Assembly (NCBI GenBank): GCA_029237825.1
Contig: JAQZBQ010000007.1
Span: forward strand, 62,001-126,000
DNA: 64,000 bases
From: Bacteroidota bacterium
GTDB taxonomy: Bacteria; Bacteroidota; Bacteroidia; B-17B0; Aurantibacillaceae
Direction: 5' to 3'
Under the pieces are notes generated by a model that saw only the letters and a program-made list of their open reading frames with translations, made no database searches and was not told the DNA's origin. Shown here one piece after another: positions 15,074 through 22,885 of this stretch. A program made the translations under genes and the position numbers. How positions within the stretch are numbered: position 1 is the first letter of the stretch; each line of letters opens with the position of its first letter.

Positions 15074-17177
15074 ATGGTATATAATTAAGGGTTAATTTTT
15101 CTAATAAATGCTCATCGCAGTGTGGGCAGTATTCATGCTCACCTGAAAGGTACCCGTGTGTGGGACAGATGCTGAATACCGGCGTTACAGTGATGTATGG
15201 GAGCCTGAAATTGGACAACACCTTTTTTACCAGATTGCGACAGGCCTCTGCTGAACTTAGTTTTTCACGCATATAAAGGTGTAAAACAGTACCTCCAGTG
15301 TATTTGCATTGAAGTTCGTCCTGCAATAACAAGGCTTCAAAAGGATCATCCGTATGGTTTACCGGAACCTGTGAACTGTTGGTGTAGTATATATTCTCAT
15401 CATTCCCTGCCTGTATGATGTCGGGAAAGCGCTTCCTGTCCTCTTTTGCGAACCTGTATGTTGTGCCTTCTGCTGGAGTAGCTTCCAGGTTGTAAAGGTT
15501 ACCGGTTTCTTCCTGATACCGCTTCATCTTCTCGCGGATGTGTTCGAGTATTTTACCGGCGAACTCAATACCTGAATCTGTTGTGATATTATCCTTCTGA
15601 TTTGTAAAGTTTAAAATCATTTCATTGATACCATTTACACCTATTGTAGAAAAGTGATTTCGGAAATGCTTTAGGTACCTTTTTGTGTAAGGGTACAATC
15701 CTCTGTCGTACATTTCCTGAATAAATACCCGCTTTTTTTCAAGTGTAGATTTTGACACCTCCAGCAGGAAATCTAACCGCTGATAAAGCGCCTCAAGGTT
15801 GCCCCTGTATAAATAACCTAGTCGCGCCATATTAATCGTAACAACTCCTATGCTCCCGGTCATTTCAGCACTTCCAAATAAGCCATTCCCCCTTTTCAGT
15901 AATTCTCGTAAATCCAACTGTAACCTGCAGCACATACTCCGAACAGCATTTGGTTTATAGGCCTTTTCATTTTCTATACGGTTACCGTTTTCATCCAGTA
16001 TATACTGACTACCAATAAAATTCTGAAAATAAGAGGAACCGATCTTCGCTGTATTTTCAAACAAAAGATCTGTGTTTTCACCGTACCAGTCGAAGTCTTC
16101 AGTAATATTAACTGTAGGAATTGGAAATGTAAACGGTTGGCTTCCCGAATCGCCTTCCGTCATTACGGTGTAATACGCCTTATTGATCATATCCATCTCT
16201 TCCTGGAAATGTTCATACCGTAAATCCACCAGAGAGTCCACGCCTCTGCTCTTGGCGCGCTCTAATAAACCGGTATCATTCACATTCTTGAATAAATGGT
16301 GATCATACGTTGTAGGAATTTGCTCTTTTAAGTCGGAAGGAACTACCCAATCAAGCGTAATGTTGGTAAAAGGAGATTGCCCCCATCGGGCCGGAACATT
16401 TAAATTGTATACAAAACTTCTGACAGCTTTCAGCACGTCATCAAAACCCAGTTTGTCTTTAAAAACATAGGGCGCAAGGTAAGTGTCGAATGAACTAAAG
16501 GCCTGAGCGCCCGCCCATTCACTTTGCAGAATGCCAAGAAAATTAGCCATCTGTCCTAGCGCTTCCCGGAAATGGGAGGGCGCTTTACTCTCCACACGTC
16601 CTCTTATACCGTTAAATCCTTCGTTTAACAAAGCCCTCAAACTCCAACCTGCACAATATCCTGTTAAGCAATCCAAATCATGAATGTGAATATCGCCATT
16701 GCGATGGGTTGCGCCCTCTTCTGGCGAATAGACTTTATCCAACCAGTAATTGGCAATGATCTTTCCTGCGACATTATTTACTAAACCTGCATTCGAATAT
16801 GCTGTATTGGCATTAGCATTGATCCTCCAATCCGTCTGTCCAATGTATTCTTCAATTGTTTGAGTACTGTTTACGTAAGTGGTGTGTGCATCGACATCTC
16901 TAACAGATTCACGCTGCAACTTTCGGGTATGGCGATATAACATGAAAGAGCGCATGACATCAAAATGCTTTCTATCATATAACTTCTTTTCAATACAGTC
17001 CTGTATTTCTTCTACGCCCCATGTATCCTTGCTCTTTAAATTCAGAACAACTTCATTAAAAACTTCATCATCCATCGGCTGATTTACACTTTCAAATCCT
17101 TTAATGATTGCTTCCTGAATTTTGAAAAGTTCGAGTGGCTTGTATTCACCGTTTCGTTTGATTACATATTTTTCCAT
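15033..17177 (-). CDS. nrdD: Anaerobic (class III) ribonucleoside-triphosphate reductase, large part
   Basis: Reduces ribonucleoside triphosphates to deoxyribonucleotides without oxygen. 714 residues. N-terminal ATP-cone (V-I-K-R-N-G-E-Y-K-P-L-E-L-F-K-I, residues about 4-95), then the 10-strand catalytic barrel with G-D-I-H-I-H-D-L-D, R-W-G-Q-S-P-F-T-N-I-T-L-D, G-N-G-L-F-G-S-A-E-M-T-G-S-I-G and G-V-N-G-I-N-E. The C-terminal zinc site is I-C-P-T-H-G-Y-L-S-G-E-H-E-Y-C-P-H-C. After this the chain ends in 27 residues without the glycyl-radical motif, which is encoded by the overlapping ORF at 14903-15073. Confidence 0.93.
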   Translation of the reverse strand: MEKYVIKRNGEYKPLELFKIQEAIIKGFESVNQPMDDEVFNEVVLNLKSKDTWGVEEIQDCIEKKLYDRKHFDVMRSFMLYRHTRKLQRESVRDVDAHTTYVNSTQTIEEYIGQTDWRINANANTAYSNAGLVNNVAGKIIANYWLDKVYSPEEGATHRNGDIHIHDLDCLTGYCAGWSLRALLNEGFNGIRGRVESKAPSHFREALGQMANFLGILQSEWAGAQAFSSFDTYLAPYVFKDKLGFDDVLKAVRSFVYNLNVPARWGQSPFTNITLDWVVPSDLKEQIPTTYDHHLFKNVNDTGLLERAKSRGVDSLVDLRYEHFQEEMDMINKAYYTVMTEGDSGSQPFTFPIPTVNITEDFDWYGENTDLLFENTAKIGSSYFQNFIGSQYILDENGNRIENEKAYKPNAVRSMCCRLQLDLRELLKRGNGLFGSAEMTGSIGVVTINMARLGYLYRGNLEALYQRLDFLLEVSKSTLEKKRVFIQEMYDRGLYPYTKRYLKHFRNHFSTIGVNGINEMILNFTNQKDNITTDSGIEFAGKILEHIREKMKRYQEETGNLYNLEATPAEGTTYRFAKEDRKRFPDIIQAGNDENIYYTNSSQVPVNHTDDPFEALLLQDELQCKYTGGTVLHLYMREKLSSAEACRNLVKKVLSNFRLPYITVTPVFSICPTHGYLSGEHEYCPHCDEHLLEKLTLNYIPYEHTNQNSVVADA

Positions 17178-17256
17178 AGTATATTTATTTTTTTAATTAG
17201 GTAATACATATCCACCCCGGTATCCAGGTAGCAAATTTTTTGTCACGTAACACAAA

Positions 17257-17694
17257 CTAATTTCGCAAACAAGCCATCCCTTCAAGGACGCTGTTCGACA
17301 TTTCAGCCAGCGTTGATTTTTCAAGCATGGAAATAATGTCTCTTTTTATGTGCTTATACTTATCATGAACCGGGCAAGGTTTAACTTCAGAACATTTATT
17401 CAAACCGAGTACGCACCTTCCCTCATGTAATGATCCATCAATTGCTAAAACAATTTCCATTAACCGGATTTTTCTTACTTTTTTCAAATCCACCTCAAAT
17501 CCTCCGGCAGATCCTTTCACTGAAGTTATTATGTTACCTCGAACAAGGGTCTGTAGAATCTTGGCTGTAAATGCCTCTGGCGATTCAATTTCCCGTGAAA
17601 TATCTTTTAGGCTGGCCCTGTAACCATGAATCGATTGCTCGGCAATATAAATTGCAGCCTTTATCCCGTATTCGCATGCTTTCGAAAAAATCAT
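17257..17694 (-). CDS. Rrf2-family transcription regulator
   Basis: 145 residues. N-terminal winged helix (F-S-K-A-C-E-Y-G-I-K-A-A-I-Y-I-A-E, then S-L-K-D-I-S-R-E-I-E-S-P and G-S-A-G-G-F-E) is classic Rrf2. The C-terminal part has C-V-L-G-L-N-K-C-S-E-V-K-P-C-P-V-H. Those three cysteines could hold an iron-sulfur cluster, as in NsrR and IscR, so NO, redox or iron sensing is plausible. It lies upstream of nrdD, in the same orientation with an 80-base gap. Its own promoter carries an 18-bp near-palindrome that also occurs at 24740 beside the nor region. Confidence 0.9.
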   Translation of the reverse strand: MIFSKACEYGIKAAIYIAEQSIHGYRASLKDISREIESPEAFTAKILQTLVRGNIITSVKGSAGGFEVDLKKVRKIRLMEIVLAIDGSLHEGRCVLGLNKCSEVKPCPVHDKYKHIKRDIISMLEKSTLAEMSNSVLEGMACLRN

Positions 17695-17712
17695 ATCCTA
17701 TAATCTTGAAAA

Positions 17713-17755
17713 CAAAAATAATTTATTAAACTTTATCTCGGACAATTTTATCCGA
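17713..17755 (-). promoter_or_regulatory. Promoter of the rrf2 gene with candidate operator
   Basis: Minus-strand -7 box TATTTTTG at 17720-17713, about 19 bases before the ATG. The 18-bp element TCGGACAATTTTATCCGA at 17738-17755 (arms TCGGA/TCCGA) is centred 26.5 bp upstream of the -7 box start and covers the -33 region. The same element sits at the same distance from the -7 box of the gene starting at 24697. Confidence 0.6.
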
Positions 17756-17806
17756 ATAGTTATAAACACATTATTGTAAATAGCAGGTTAAAAGGATTTC
17801 GTTTCC

Positions 17807-17850
17807 ATGATTATGGTCATTTCAAACTAGAATTGAATAGTATAACTTTA
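17807..17850 (+). promoter_or_regulatory. FNR-type box and -7 element upstream of the radical SAM gene
   Basis: ATGAT-TATG-GTCAT at 17807-17820 and TAACTTTA (7 of 8 to TAnnTTTG) at 17843-17850. Centre-to-box distance is 29.5 bp, the same as at 24790, 26231 and 36117. It drives rightwards and leaves a leader of about 150 bases before 18011. The rest of 17695-18010 holds the rrf2 promoter and two short leader ORFs. Confidence 0.6.
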
Positions 17851-17934
17851 TAAAAAATTGCATGAATCACATTTGTATTATGGTATTCCTGTACTTAACC
17901 AACATCAATTCTAGTTGCAGACAACATCCTACTC

Positions 17935-18006
17935 ATGAAAATTATAAATATTAGTTCGTACAGAAACCATAAATTGTTGGTAAAAGCCGGACAAGCAAAC
18001 TTTTAA
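17935..18006 (+). CDS. Possible 23-residue leader peptide
   Basis: ATG at 17935, stop TAA at 18004-18006, ending five bases before the ATG at 18011. Its translation (M-K-I-I-N-I-S-S-Y-R-N-H-K-L-L-V-K) is basic and has no known family. A second short frame of 30 residues starts at 17862. Both lie in the leader after the FNR-type box. They may be chance frames. Confidence 0.25.
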   Translation: MKIINISSYRNHKLLVKAGQANF

Positions 18007-18010
18007 AGGG

Positions 18011-18784
18011 ATGGCACTTCTATTTAACGATATCGTTTTTGGGCCGGTAAAAAGCCGCCGCTTTGGTGTGTCTTTAGGTATAAATCTATTGCCGTTGGAC
18101 AATAAAGTTTGCAACTTCAACTGCATTTATTGCGAATGCGGCTGGACGGAACTTAAGAGCTTTAAAATAAACTATTTCAATCCTGAACATATCATACAAG
18201 CGATCGAAAAAAAATTCAAGGAACTGAACGAGCATAAAACCCATCTGGACAGTATCACTTTCGCCGGAAATGGGGAACCGACAATGCACCCCCAATTTTC
18301 ACAAATAATTGATAAGGTAATTGCTCTGCGAAATCAATTCCTGCCAAACGTAAAAATAACTGTACTTTCTAATTCAACTCTACTAGGTGTACAATCCGTA
18401 TTTGAAAGCCTTCAAAAAATTGATGCAATGGTTATGAAGTTAGATGCTGGAACTACAGATATGTTGAAAAAGATCGATAAGCCACTCGCGTCAAGAAAAA
18501 TTGACTGGTACATTGAAAAACTAAGTGAATTAGGAGAAAAAGTAACTATTCAAACAATCTTTTTAAAAGGTTATCACGACGGACAGTATATTGACAATAC
18601 AACTCCGGAAGAAGTAAGTGCCTGGATAAACGCACTAAAACAAATTAAACCAAAGTCCGTTATGATTTATACGATTGACAGAGAAACACCTGCAAAACAT
18701 ATTGAAAAAATCCCCCTTAAACAACTCGATGCCATTTGTAACCTTGTAAAAGCGGAAGGGATTGCTTCAAACGTATATATTTAA
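18011..18784 (+). CDS. Radical SAM protein (COG0731-like)
   Basis: 257 residues. It starts I-V-F-G-P-V-K-S-R-R-F-G-V-S-L-G-I-N-L-L-P, the typical opening of the COG0731 Fe-S oxidoreductase group, then V-C-N-F-N-C-I-Y-C with cluster cysteines C34, C38 and C41. F-A-G-N-G-E-P-T-M-H-P follows as SAM-binding segment. Substrate unknown; the group is related to, but distinct from, the tRNA-wyosine enzyme Tyw1. An FNR-type promoter lies upstream, so anaerobic or NO-induced expression is likely. Twelve bases before the thioesterase gene, probably co-transcribed. Confidence 0.82.
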   Translation: MALLFNDIVFGPVKSRRFGVSLGINLLPLDNKVCNFNCIYCECGWTELKSFKINYFNPEHIIQAIEKKFKELNEHKTHLDSITFAGNGEPTMHPQFSQIIDKVIALRNQFLPNVKITVLSNSTLLGVQSVFESLQKIDAMVMKLDAGTTDMLKKIDKPLASRKIDWYIEKLSELGEKVTIQTIFLKGYHDGQYIDNTTPEEVSAWINALKQIKPKSVMIYTIDRETPAKHIEKIPLKQLDAICNLVKAEGIASNVYI

Positions 18785-18795
18785 AAACTCAAGTA

Positions 18796-19287
18796 ATGAA
18801 TAAAATTAAATCTCCAAAAAAATCGGAAACAATCATGTCAGAAATTGTGTGCCCAAACGATACCAATCCTATGGGCATACTCCAGGGAGGAAAATTGGTT
18901 CAGTGGATGGATATAGCGTCCGCCATTTGCGCACAAACACACGCTGAACGAATTTGTGTTACCGCCTCAATAGATCGTGTAACTTTTAAAACCCCTGCCA
19001 AAGTGGGTGATATTATTACGATAAAAGCAAAAATGACGCGTTCGTTTAATTCATCCATGGAAATATTTGTACAAGCTTGGGCAAAAAAAATATTAAGTCA
19101 GAAAGCTTATTTAATAAATGAAGCCTATTTTACTTTTGTAGCGCTCGACGATAATGCAAACACAACTTCTGTCCCTGCAATTAAGCCAGGAACAGATACC
19201 GAGAAGAAAGAATATATCAATGCTTTAAAAAGAAAAACTAACCTTATAAAAACCAATATTGATGAATCCAATACCAGAAGCAATTAA
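18796..19287 (+). CDS. Acyl-CoA thioesterase (hot-dog fold, YciA-like)
   Basis: 163 residues with one hot-dog domain: P-N-D-T-N-P-M-G-I-L-Q-G-G-K-L-V-Q-W-M-D, with catalytic Asp in the M-D-I-A-S-A segment, then T-A-S-I-D-R-V-T-F-K-T-P-A-K-V-G-D-I-I. These are family hallmarks of acyl-CoA hydrolases of the YciA/BACH group. It cleaves acyl-CoA to fatty acid and CoA; chain-length preference cannot be told. Its 3' end overlaps the next gene by 26 bases. Confidence 0.85.
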   Translation: MNKIKSPKKSETIMSEIVCPNDTNPMGILQGGKLVQWMDIASAICAQTHAERICVTASIDRVTFKTPAKVGDIITIKAKMTRSFNSSMEIFVQAWAKKILSQKAYLINEAYFTFVALDDNANTTSVPAIKPGTDTEKKEYINALKRKTNLIKTNIDESNTRSN

Positions 19288-19693
19288 AACTTTTCTCCTT
19301 GAAAACTCTATATCAACCGTCTGTTTCGTTGATCATCATACGAAGCCGTACTGTATCAATTGCTTCTACCTTTATGAGCCGAACCAAAACCTTTTAATTT
19401 TTAAATCCTCCCCAGGCACAACCCATCACGAATTTACAAACGCACAAGCGTCGGTTTCGGGAACCATTTTGCCAAAATCTATTGACGTTGTAAAACTTAA
19501 AGGATTACAGTTTTGGGGCAACGTCCTGGAGGATGAGCTTCTATCCAGGTTTAGTTTGAGTACAGCGTACTTGAAAAAGTATCCAATGAGTTTCGCCATT
19601 CCCGGATACGTTTGGGCGGTTCAAATAATTTCAGCAAAATTAACCGACAACACTCTCGGTTTCGGTAACAAAACCACTTGGCAGAGCGTTTAA
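19262..19693 (+). CDS. Pyridoxamine-phosphate-oxidase-like flavin-binding protein
   Basis: 143 residues from ATG 19262. Split-barrel fold pattern as in the YhbP/UPF0306 group: I-S-T-V-C-F-V-D-H-H-T-K-P-Y-C-I-N-C-F-Y-L-Y, L-L-I-F-K-S-S-P-G-T-T-H and V-S-G-T-I-L-P. Members bind FMN or haem; substrate unknown. It overlaps the thioesterase by 26 bases, third gene of the 18011 unit. Confidence 0.7.
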   Translation: MNPIPEAIKTFLLENSISTVCFVDHHTKPYCINCFYLYEPNQNLLIFKSSPGTTHHEFTNAQASVSGTILPKSIDVVKLKGLQFWGNVLEDELLSRFSLSTAYLKKYPMSFAIPGYVWAVQIISAKLTDNTLGFGNKTTWQSV

Positions 19694-19867
19694 TCACGAC
19701 ATGATAATGATAACAAACAACAAGATCACACCAATCAGGTAAAACACAAAAATTGATGACAAGCCAATCATCGTGTAATTTCTGGAACTAAAATGTCCTG
19801 CACGGATATATGCTCCTAAGCCAAGACAGGCAGCAACCCATAATAAGCCTAGTAAAATGTAATTCAT
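19694..19867 (-). CDS. Small membrane protein co-translated with proline dehydrogenase
   Basis: 57 residues. Two hydrophobic helices (about 3-20 and 32-56) with a short polar segment I-R-A-G-H-F-S-S-R-N-Y between. Its ATG overlaps the stop of the proline dehydrogenase gene (ATGA), so it is the last gene of the norC-norB-proline dehydrogenase operon. Too short to assign. It could be an anchor or partner for a membrane redox enzyme; no sequence evidence decides this. Confidence 0.65.
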   Translation of the reverse strand: MNYILLGLLWVAACLGLGAYIRAGHFSSRNYTMIGLSSIFVFYLIGVILLFVIIIMS

Positions 19868-21051
19868 AACTCCTGTTTTCCGGCACGACGCTCTAACTCG
19901 TCCTTTAAAAAGTTTGCCTCATTAACAATTTGACCATCAATAGAAGAATTTTCTTCGGAACGGCGTATCAAATACGGAATGGCTTTTTTAACCTCACCAT
20001 ACGGAAGGTATTTGGAAGAATTGTATCCGTTCAGGCATAGATTAAACGTAAGGCAATCGCTCATCCCGTACAACTGGGAGAACCTGACCTTATTAAAATG
20101 GTTTTCTATACGGTATTTTTTAATACAGGCAACAGCATGAAGTGTGCTTTCTCTGTTGTGAGTAGCAATGCACGTGTCCACAAAGTTGTGGGAACGCAAA
20201 CACAATTCTACGGCTTCATTAAAGGCGTCATCTGTCTCCTTCTTCGTATCAAATACTGGTGATTCACGTCCTTCTTTTCGAGCCAGTTCACGCTCTTTTT
20301 CAACATATGCGCCCCTCACCAATTTTATCCCAGGTACATACTGCTGTTTCTCTGCAAGGTCAATTAACCGCCTCACATAGGGCAACCTGTCTTTTAAATA
20401 CATTTGCAGGGTATTGAATACAACTGCATGGTTGCTGTTATATTTCTCCATCATCGTTTCAGTGATCCGATCAAAGAGGTCTTGCATGCACCGATCTTCA
20501 GCGTCAATAAAGACGATAACATTTGAGTCACGCGCCGATTTACAAATAAGATCCACGCGCGCCATGAGGCGGTCAAACCTTGGCGAAATAATCAGGTCAT
20601 TAAGAAATTCCAACCCGTTGCAATACGTTAAGAATCCAGGATTCTCAAGCCCGGAAAGTTTAACGCTCACATAGTTTCCGGGACTTTCCTTTCCGAGCCG
20701 GACAATATTCGAAACGATGATTTTCGCGTTTTTATCAAAAGACCTATCATCATTTTCACCTTCCGAAACATAATCCAAAACCGACTTTACCTTAAATTCA
20801 TTCAGGAACATAATCTTTTTGAATGCGTCGTCAATATTTTCACCAGCACAAAAAACATTAAATACTGTCTTCTTAATAAGATACTGAAACGGCAAATTGT
20901 ATTTTAAAATAATTCTGGTGCAAAAAATCAATGCGTTAGCCATCCTTTTACTTTGCAATATTCGGTACATCCAGTATGTAAATTTCAGTTCCGTGTTTGA
21001 TTTATACCGGTATCCAGTTGCGGTGTCACTTAAATTTAAACTGTTGATCAT
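19864..21051 (-). CDS. Proline dehydrogenase
   Basis: Oxidises proline to pyrroline-5-carboxylate and passes electrons through FAD to quinone. 395 residues, single-domain Bacteroidota type, not PutA. Barrel motifs are S-V-K-L-S-G-L-E, F-I-D-A-E-D-R, V-V-F-N-T-L-Q-M-Y-L-K-D, G-I-K-L-V-R-G-A-Y, A-T-H-N and the end L-P-Y-G-E-V-K-K-A-I-P-Y-L-I-R-R, with the two C-terminal arginines that bind proline carboxylate. It begins 11 bases after norB, so it belongs to the nor operon, which is unusual. Confidence 0.92.
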   Translation of the reverse strand: MINSLNLSDTATGYRYKSNTELKFTYWMYRILQSKRMANALIFCTRIILKYNLPFQYLIKKTVFNVFCAGENIDDAFKKIMFLNEFKVKSVLDYVSEGENDDRSFDKNAKIIVSNIVRLGKESPGNYVSVKLSGLENPGFLTYCNGLEFLNDLIISPRFDRLMARVDLICKSARDSNVIVFIDAEDRCMQDLFDRITETMMEKYNSNHAVVFNTLQMYLKDRLPYVRRLIDLAEKQQYVPGIKLVRGAYVEKERELARKEGRESPVFDTKKETDDAFNEAVELCLRSHNFVDTCIATHNRESTLHAVACIKKYRIENHFNKVRFSQLYGMSDCLTFNLCLNGYNSSKYLPYGEVKKAIPYLIRRSEENSSIDGQIVNEANFLKDELERRAGKQEL

Positions 21052-21062
21052 ATTAGTGTGTT

Positions 21063-22379
21063 TTATACGTTTGATGTTGATGCCGAAGTGCTTTTAAGCA
21101 AGACGATTCCCAAAGTACCAAGTGTTAAAAGAAGGCCTATGCCTGCGAGTCCGAACGTTACGAAATATGGGGCTAAAGAATCCATCATCTTTGAATAACT
21201 TTCCTGATGCGCGCTCAATTGCCATATTCCTTTTTTCACACCCGCCAGGTTTAATGACGTCCAGAAAATAACAAGGCTGATCTGCAGTGCCCAAAAAATT
21301 TTGTTTAAGTATTTAGATTTTTCTTCTATATTGAAAAACGTGAAACAGGCAGCCAATAAAATCATAGTATTAATGCCTATCGTTGTTCCCATTGCATGGG
21401 CAACAGTGATATGCGTTCCGTGTGTGTACATGTTAATAGCTGGAATGGACATGAGAATGGCTTGTCCCATATTGATGAATATCCAGATATCGGCTGCCAT
21501 GATAAACCGGTAAGGAAAATAATGGTAGTTACGTTGAACAATACTTAAACTCGCTCTCCAGGTCATCACGATCTTCACAAAAAAGACCCACTCTGTCATA
21601 CTAACGGCGTAACCAATATATCGGATATACGGTTCAGTAGGCAATGTATATATGTGATGGCCCCAGTTAAACATAAGGTTAAATAACCCTAGGAAGTATA
21701 ACCCGAATGCCAATTTACTACTCCCGGTGCTTTTATTATTTAAAATCCGATCCATTAAAAAAATAGCGGTTCCATAAATGATCTGGTTCCATGAACCGAC
21801 AAGTGAACCATTTACTTTCCATTGGATCGTCATATCGGTGATAAAATGCTCCCGGAAATACGGGATTAACCACAAATAGTTTTCCAAAAATGTAAAAAGG
21901 AAAAAGACTACACCTGTCAACCACATCCAGATATAAACAGGCCATGTACTAATTTTTTTTACCAATCGGTAAAAATTTATCAAAAATAAAACCCACGCAG
22001 TTGAGATGGGTAAGGCCCAAATGGGATTAAATTCCCAATACTCCCGTCCTCCAAAATCTTTTATACAATAAGATACCATTATACCAATAATAGAAATGAC
22101 CCATAAAACCCATTGAATCAACCCCGTTCGTTTGATGCGTTTATCGGTACTTCCTTGTTCGAGCACACAATAAATACAGCCTGTAGCACCAAGTATAATC
22201 CAGAACATGGCAGCACTTACATGCATTGGCCTTAAGGAAATAAAGCCCAGATTATCTTTAAGAAAATCAGGAAAAATATAGATTGATGCAGATACTACTC
22301 CGAACACTAAGGCCAATAACAACATGCAAATTGCAGTAGTCAAAAACACTTTTCCGATATGTAACCCAGAAATTCTCAT
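21063..22379 (-). CDS. norB: Nitric oxide reductase large subunit, atypical ligands
   Basis: Membrane subunit that reduces two NO to N2O. 438 residues, about 12 helices. Conserved: M-H-V-S-A-A-M-F-W (H53, low-spin haem), N-W-G-H-H-I-Y-T (H241, H242, non-haem iron), S-M-T-E-W (E263) and T-H-G-T-H-I-T-V-A-H (H328, high-spin haem). Departures from cNorB: by gapless comparison the third iron ligand and nearby glutamate of H-x-x-x-E are N190 and V194 (V-N-G-S-L-V-G-S-W), and the second low-spin haem ligand appears as M330 (A-H-A-M-G). It may belong to one of the non-classical NOR families. It overlaps norC by four bases (ATGA). Confidence 0.85.
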   Translation of the reverse strand: MRISGLHIGKVFLTTAICMLLLALVFGVVSASIYIFPDFLKDNLGFISLRPMHVSAAMFWIILGATGCIYCVLEQGSTDKRIKRTGLIQWVLWVISIIGIMVSYCIKDFGGREYWEFNPIWALPISTAWVLFLINFYRLVKKISTWPVYIWMWLTGVVFFLFTFLENYLWLIPYFREHFITDMTIQWKVNGSLVGSWNQIIYGTAIFLMDRILNNKSTGSSKLAFGLYFLGLFNLMFNWGHHIYTLPTEPYIRYIGYAVSMTEWVFFVKIVMTWRASLSIVQRNYHYFPYRFIMAADIWIFINMGQAILMSIPAINMYTHGTHITVAHAMGTTIGINTMILLAACFTFFNIEEKSKYLNKIFWALQISLVIFWTSLNLAGVKKGIWQLSAHQESYSKMMDSLAPYFVTFGLAGIGLLLTLGTLGIVLLKSTSASTSNV

Positions 22380-22795
22380 TTTGCTTCAATCATCCCGAAA
22401 TAATCGGTTTTAAAATTCCTTAAATCTGCTTTACCACTTTTGTCTGCTGCCTTTAGAAATTCCAGGAGTGCAGATAATTCCTTATCAGATAATTTAAAGG
22501 GCGGCATCTGTTTAGTGCCTGAAGCTATCATAGCCTTTACGAACAACTCACCTTTGCCGGGATGAGAGATTACATTGGTGAGGTCGGGCCCCAGGTACCC
22601 ACCGAGGCTATACAACTGATGGCACGATTGGCAGTTATATTTTTGCCAAACAAGTTTTCCCTCACCTGCCTTTGCTTTATTAAAATTAATATTCTCTGCA
22701 ATAGAATATGGCCTCATATAAATACTGACAGAGTAGGCTACAAAAAAAGCACTTAATGCGAAAAAAATATGTCTTGGTTTAACTTGCAACAGCAT
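22376..22795 (-). CDS. norC: Nitric oxide reductase cytochrome c subunit
   Basis: 139 residues. One N-terminal membrane anchor (about residues 10-26: F-F-A-L-S-A-F-F-V-A-Y-S-V), then one c-type haem domain with C-Q-S-C-H (residues about 55-59) and distal methionine, probably in K-Q-M-P-P-F. G-Y-L-G-P-D-L-T-N is typical of NorC. It donates electrons to NorB. Start of the norC-norB-proline dehydrogenase-small membrane protein operon. An inverted repeat lies in its promoter. Confidence 0.92.
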   Translation of the reverse strand: MLLQVKPRHIFFALSAFFVAYSVSIYMRPYSIAENINFNKAKAGEGKLVWQKYNCQSCHQLYSLGGYLGPDLTNVISHPGKGELFVKAMIASGTKQMPPFKLSDKELSALLEFLKAADKSGKADLRNFKTDYFGMIEAK

Positions 22796-22816
22796 TCTTT
22801 ATTGGGATATATGAAT

Positions 22817-22850
22817 CGTTTCAGAAATGTTTAACATGAAACGAAATATA
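22817..22850 (-). promoter_or_regulatory. norC promoter with inverted repeat
   Basis: Minus-strand -7 candidate TATATTTC (7 of 8) at 22850-22843. Downstream of it, CGTTTCA and TGAAACG form 7-bp arms at 22817-22823 and 22837-22843 with a 13-base spacer. A repeat at and after the start site suggests a repressor site. Part of it can also be read as TGAA-N4-TTCA. The rest of 22796-22885 shows nothing else. Confidence 0.4.
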
Positions 22851-22885
22851 ATTTTTTGTAAGCTATAAAATAAACTGCTCATTGT

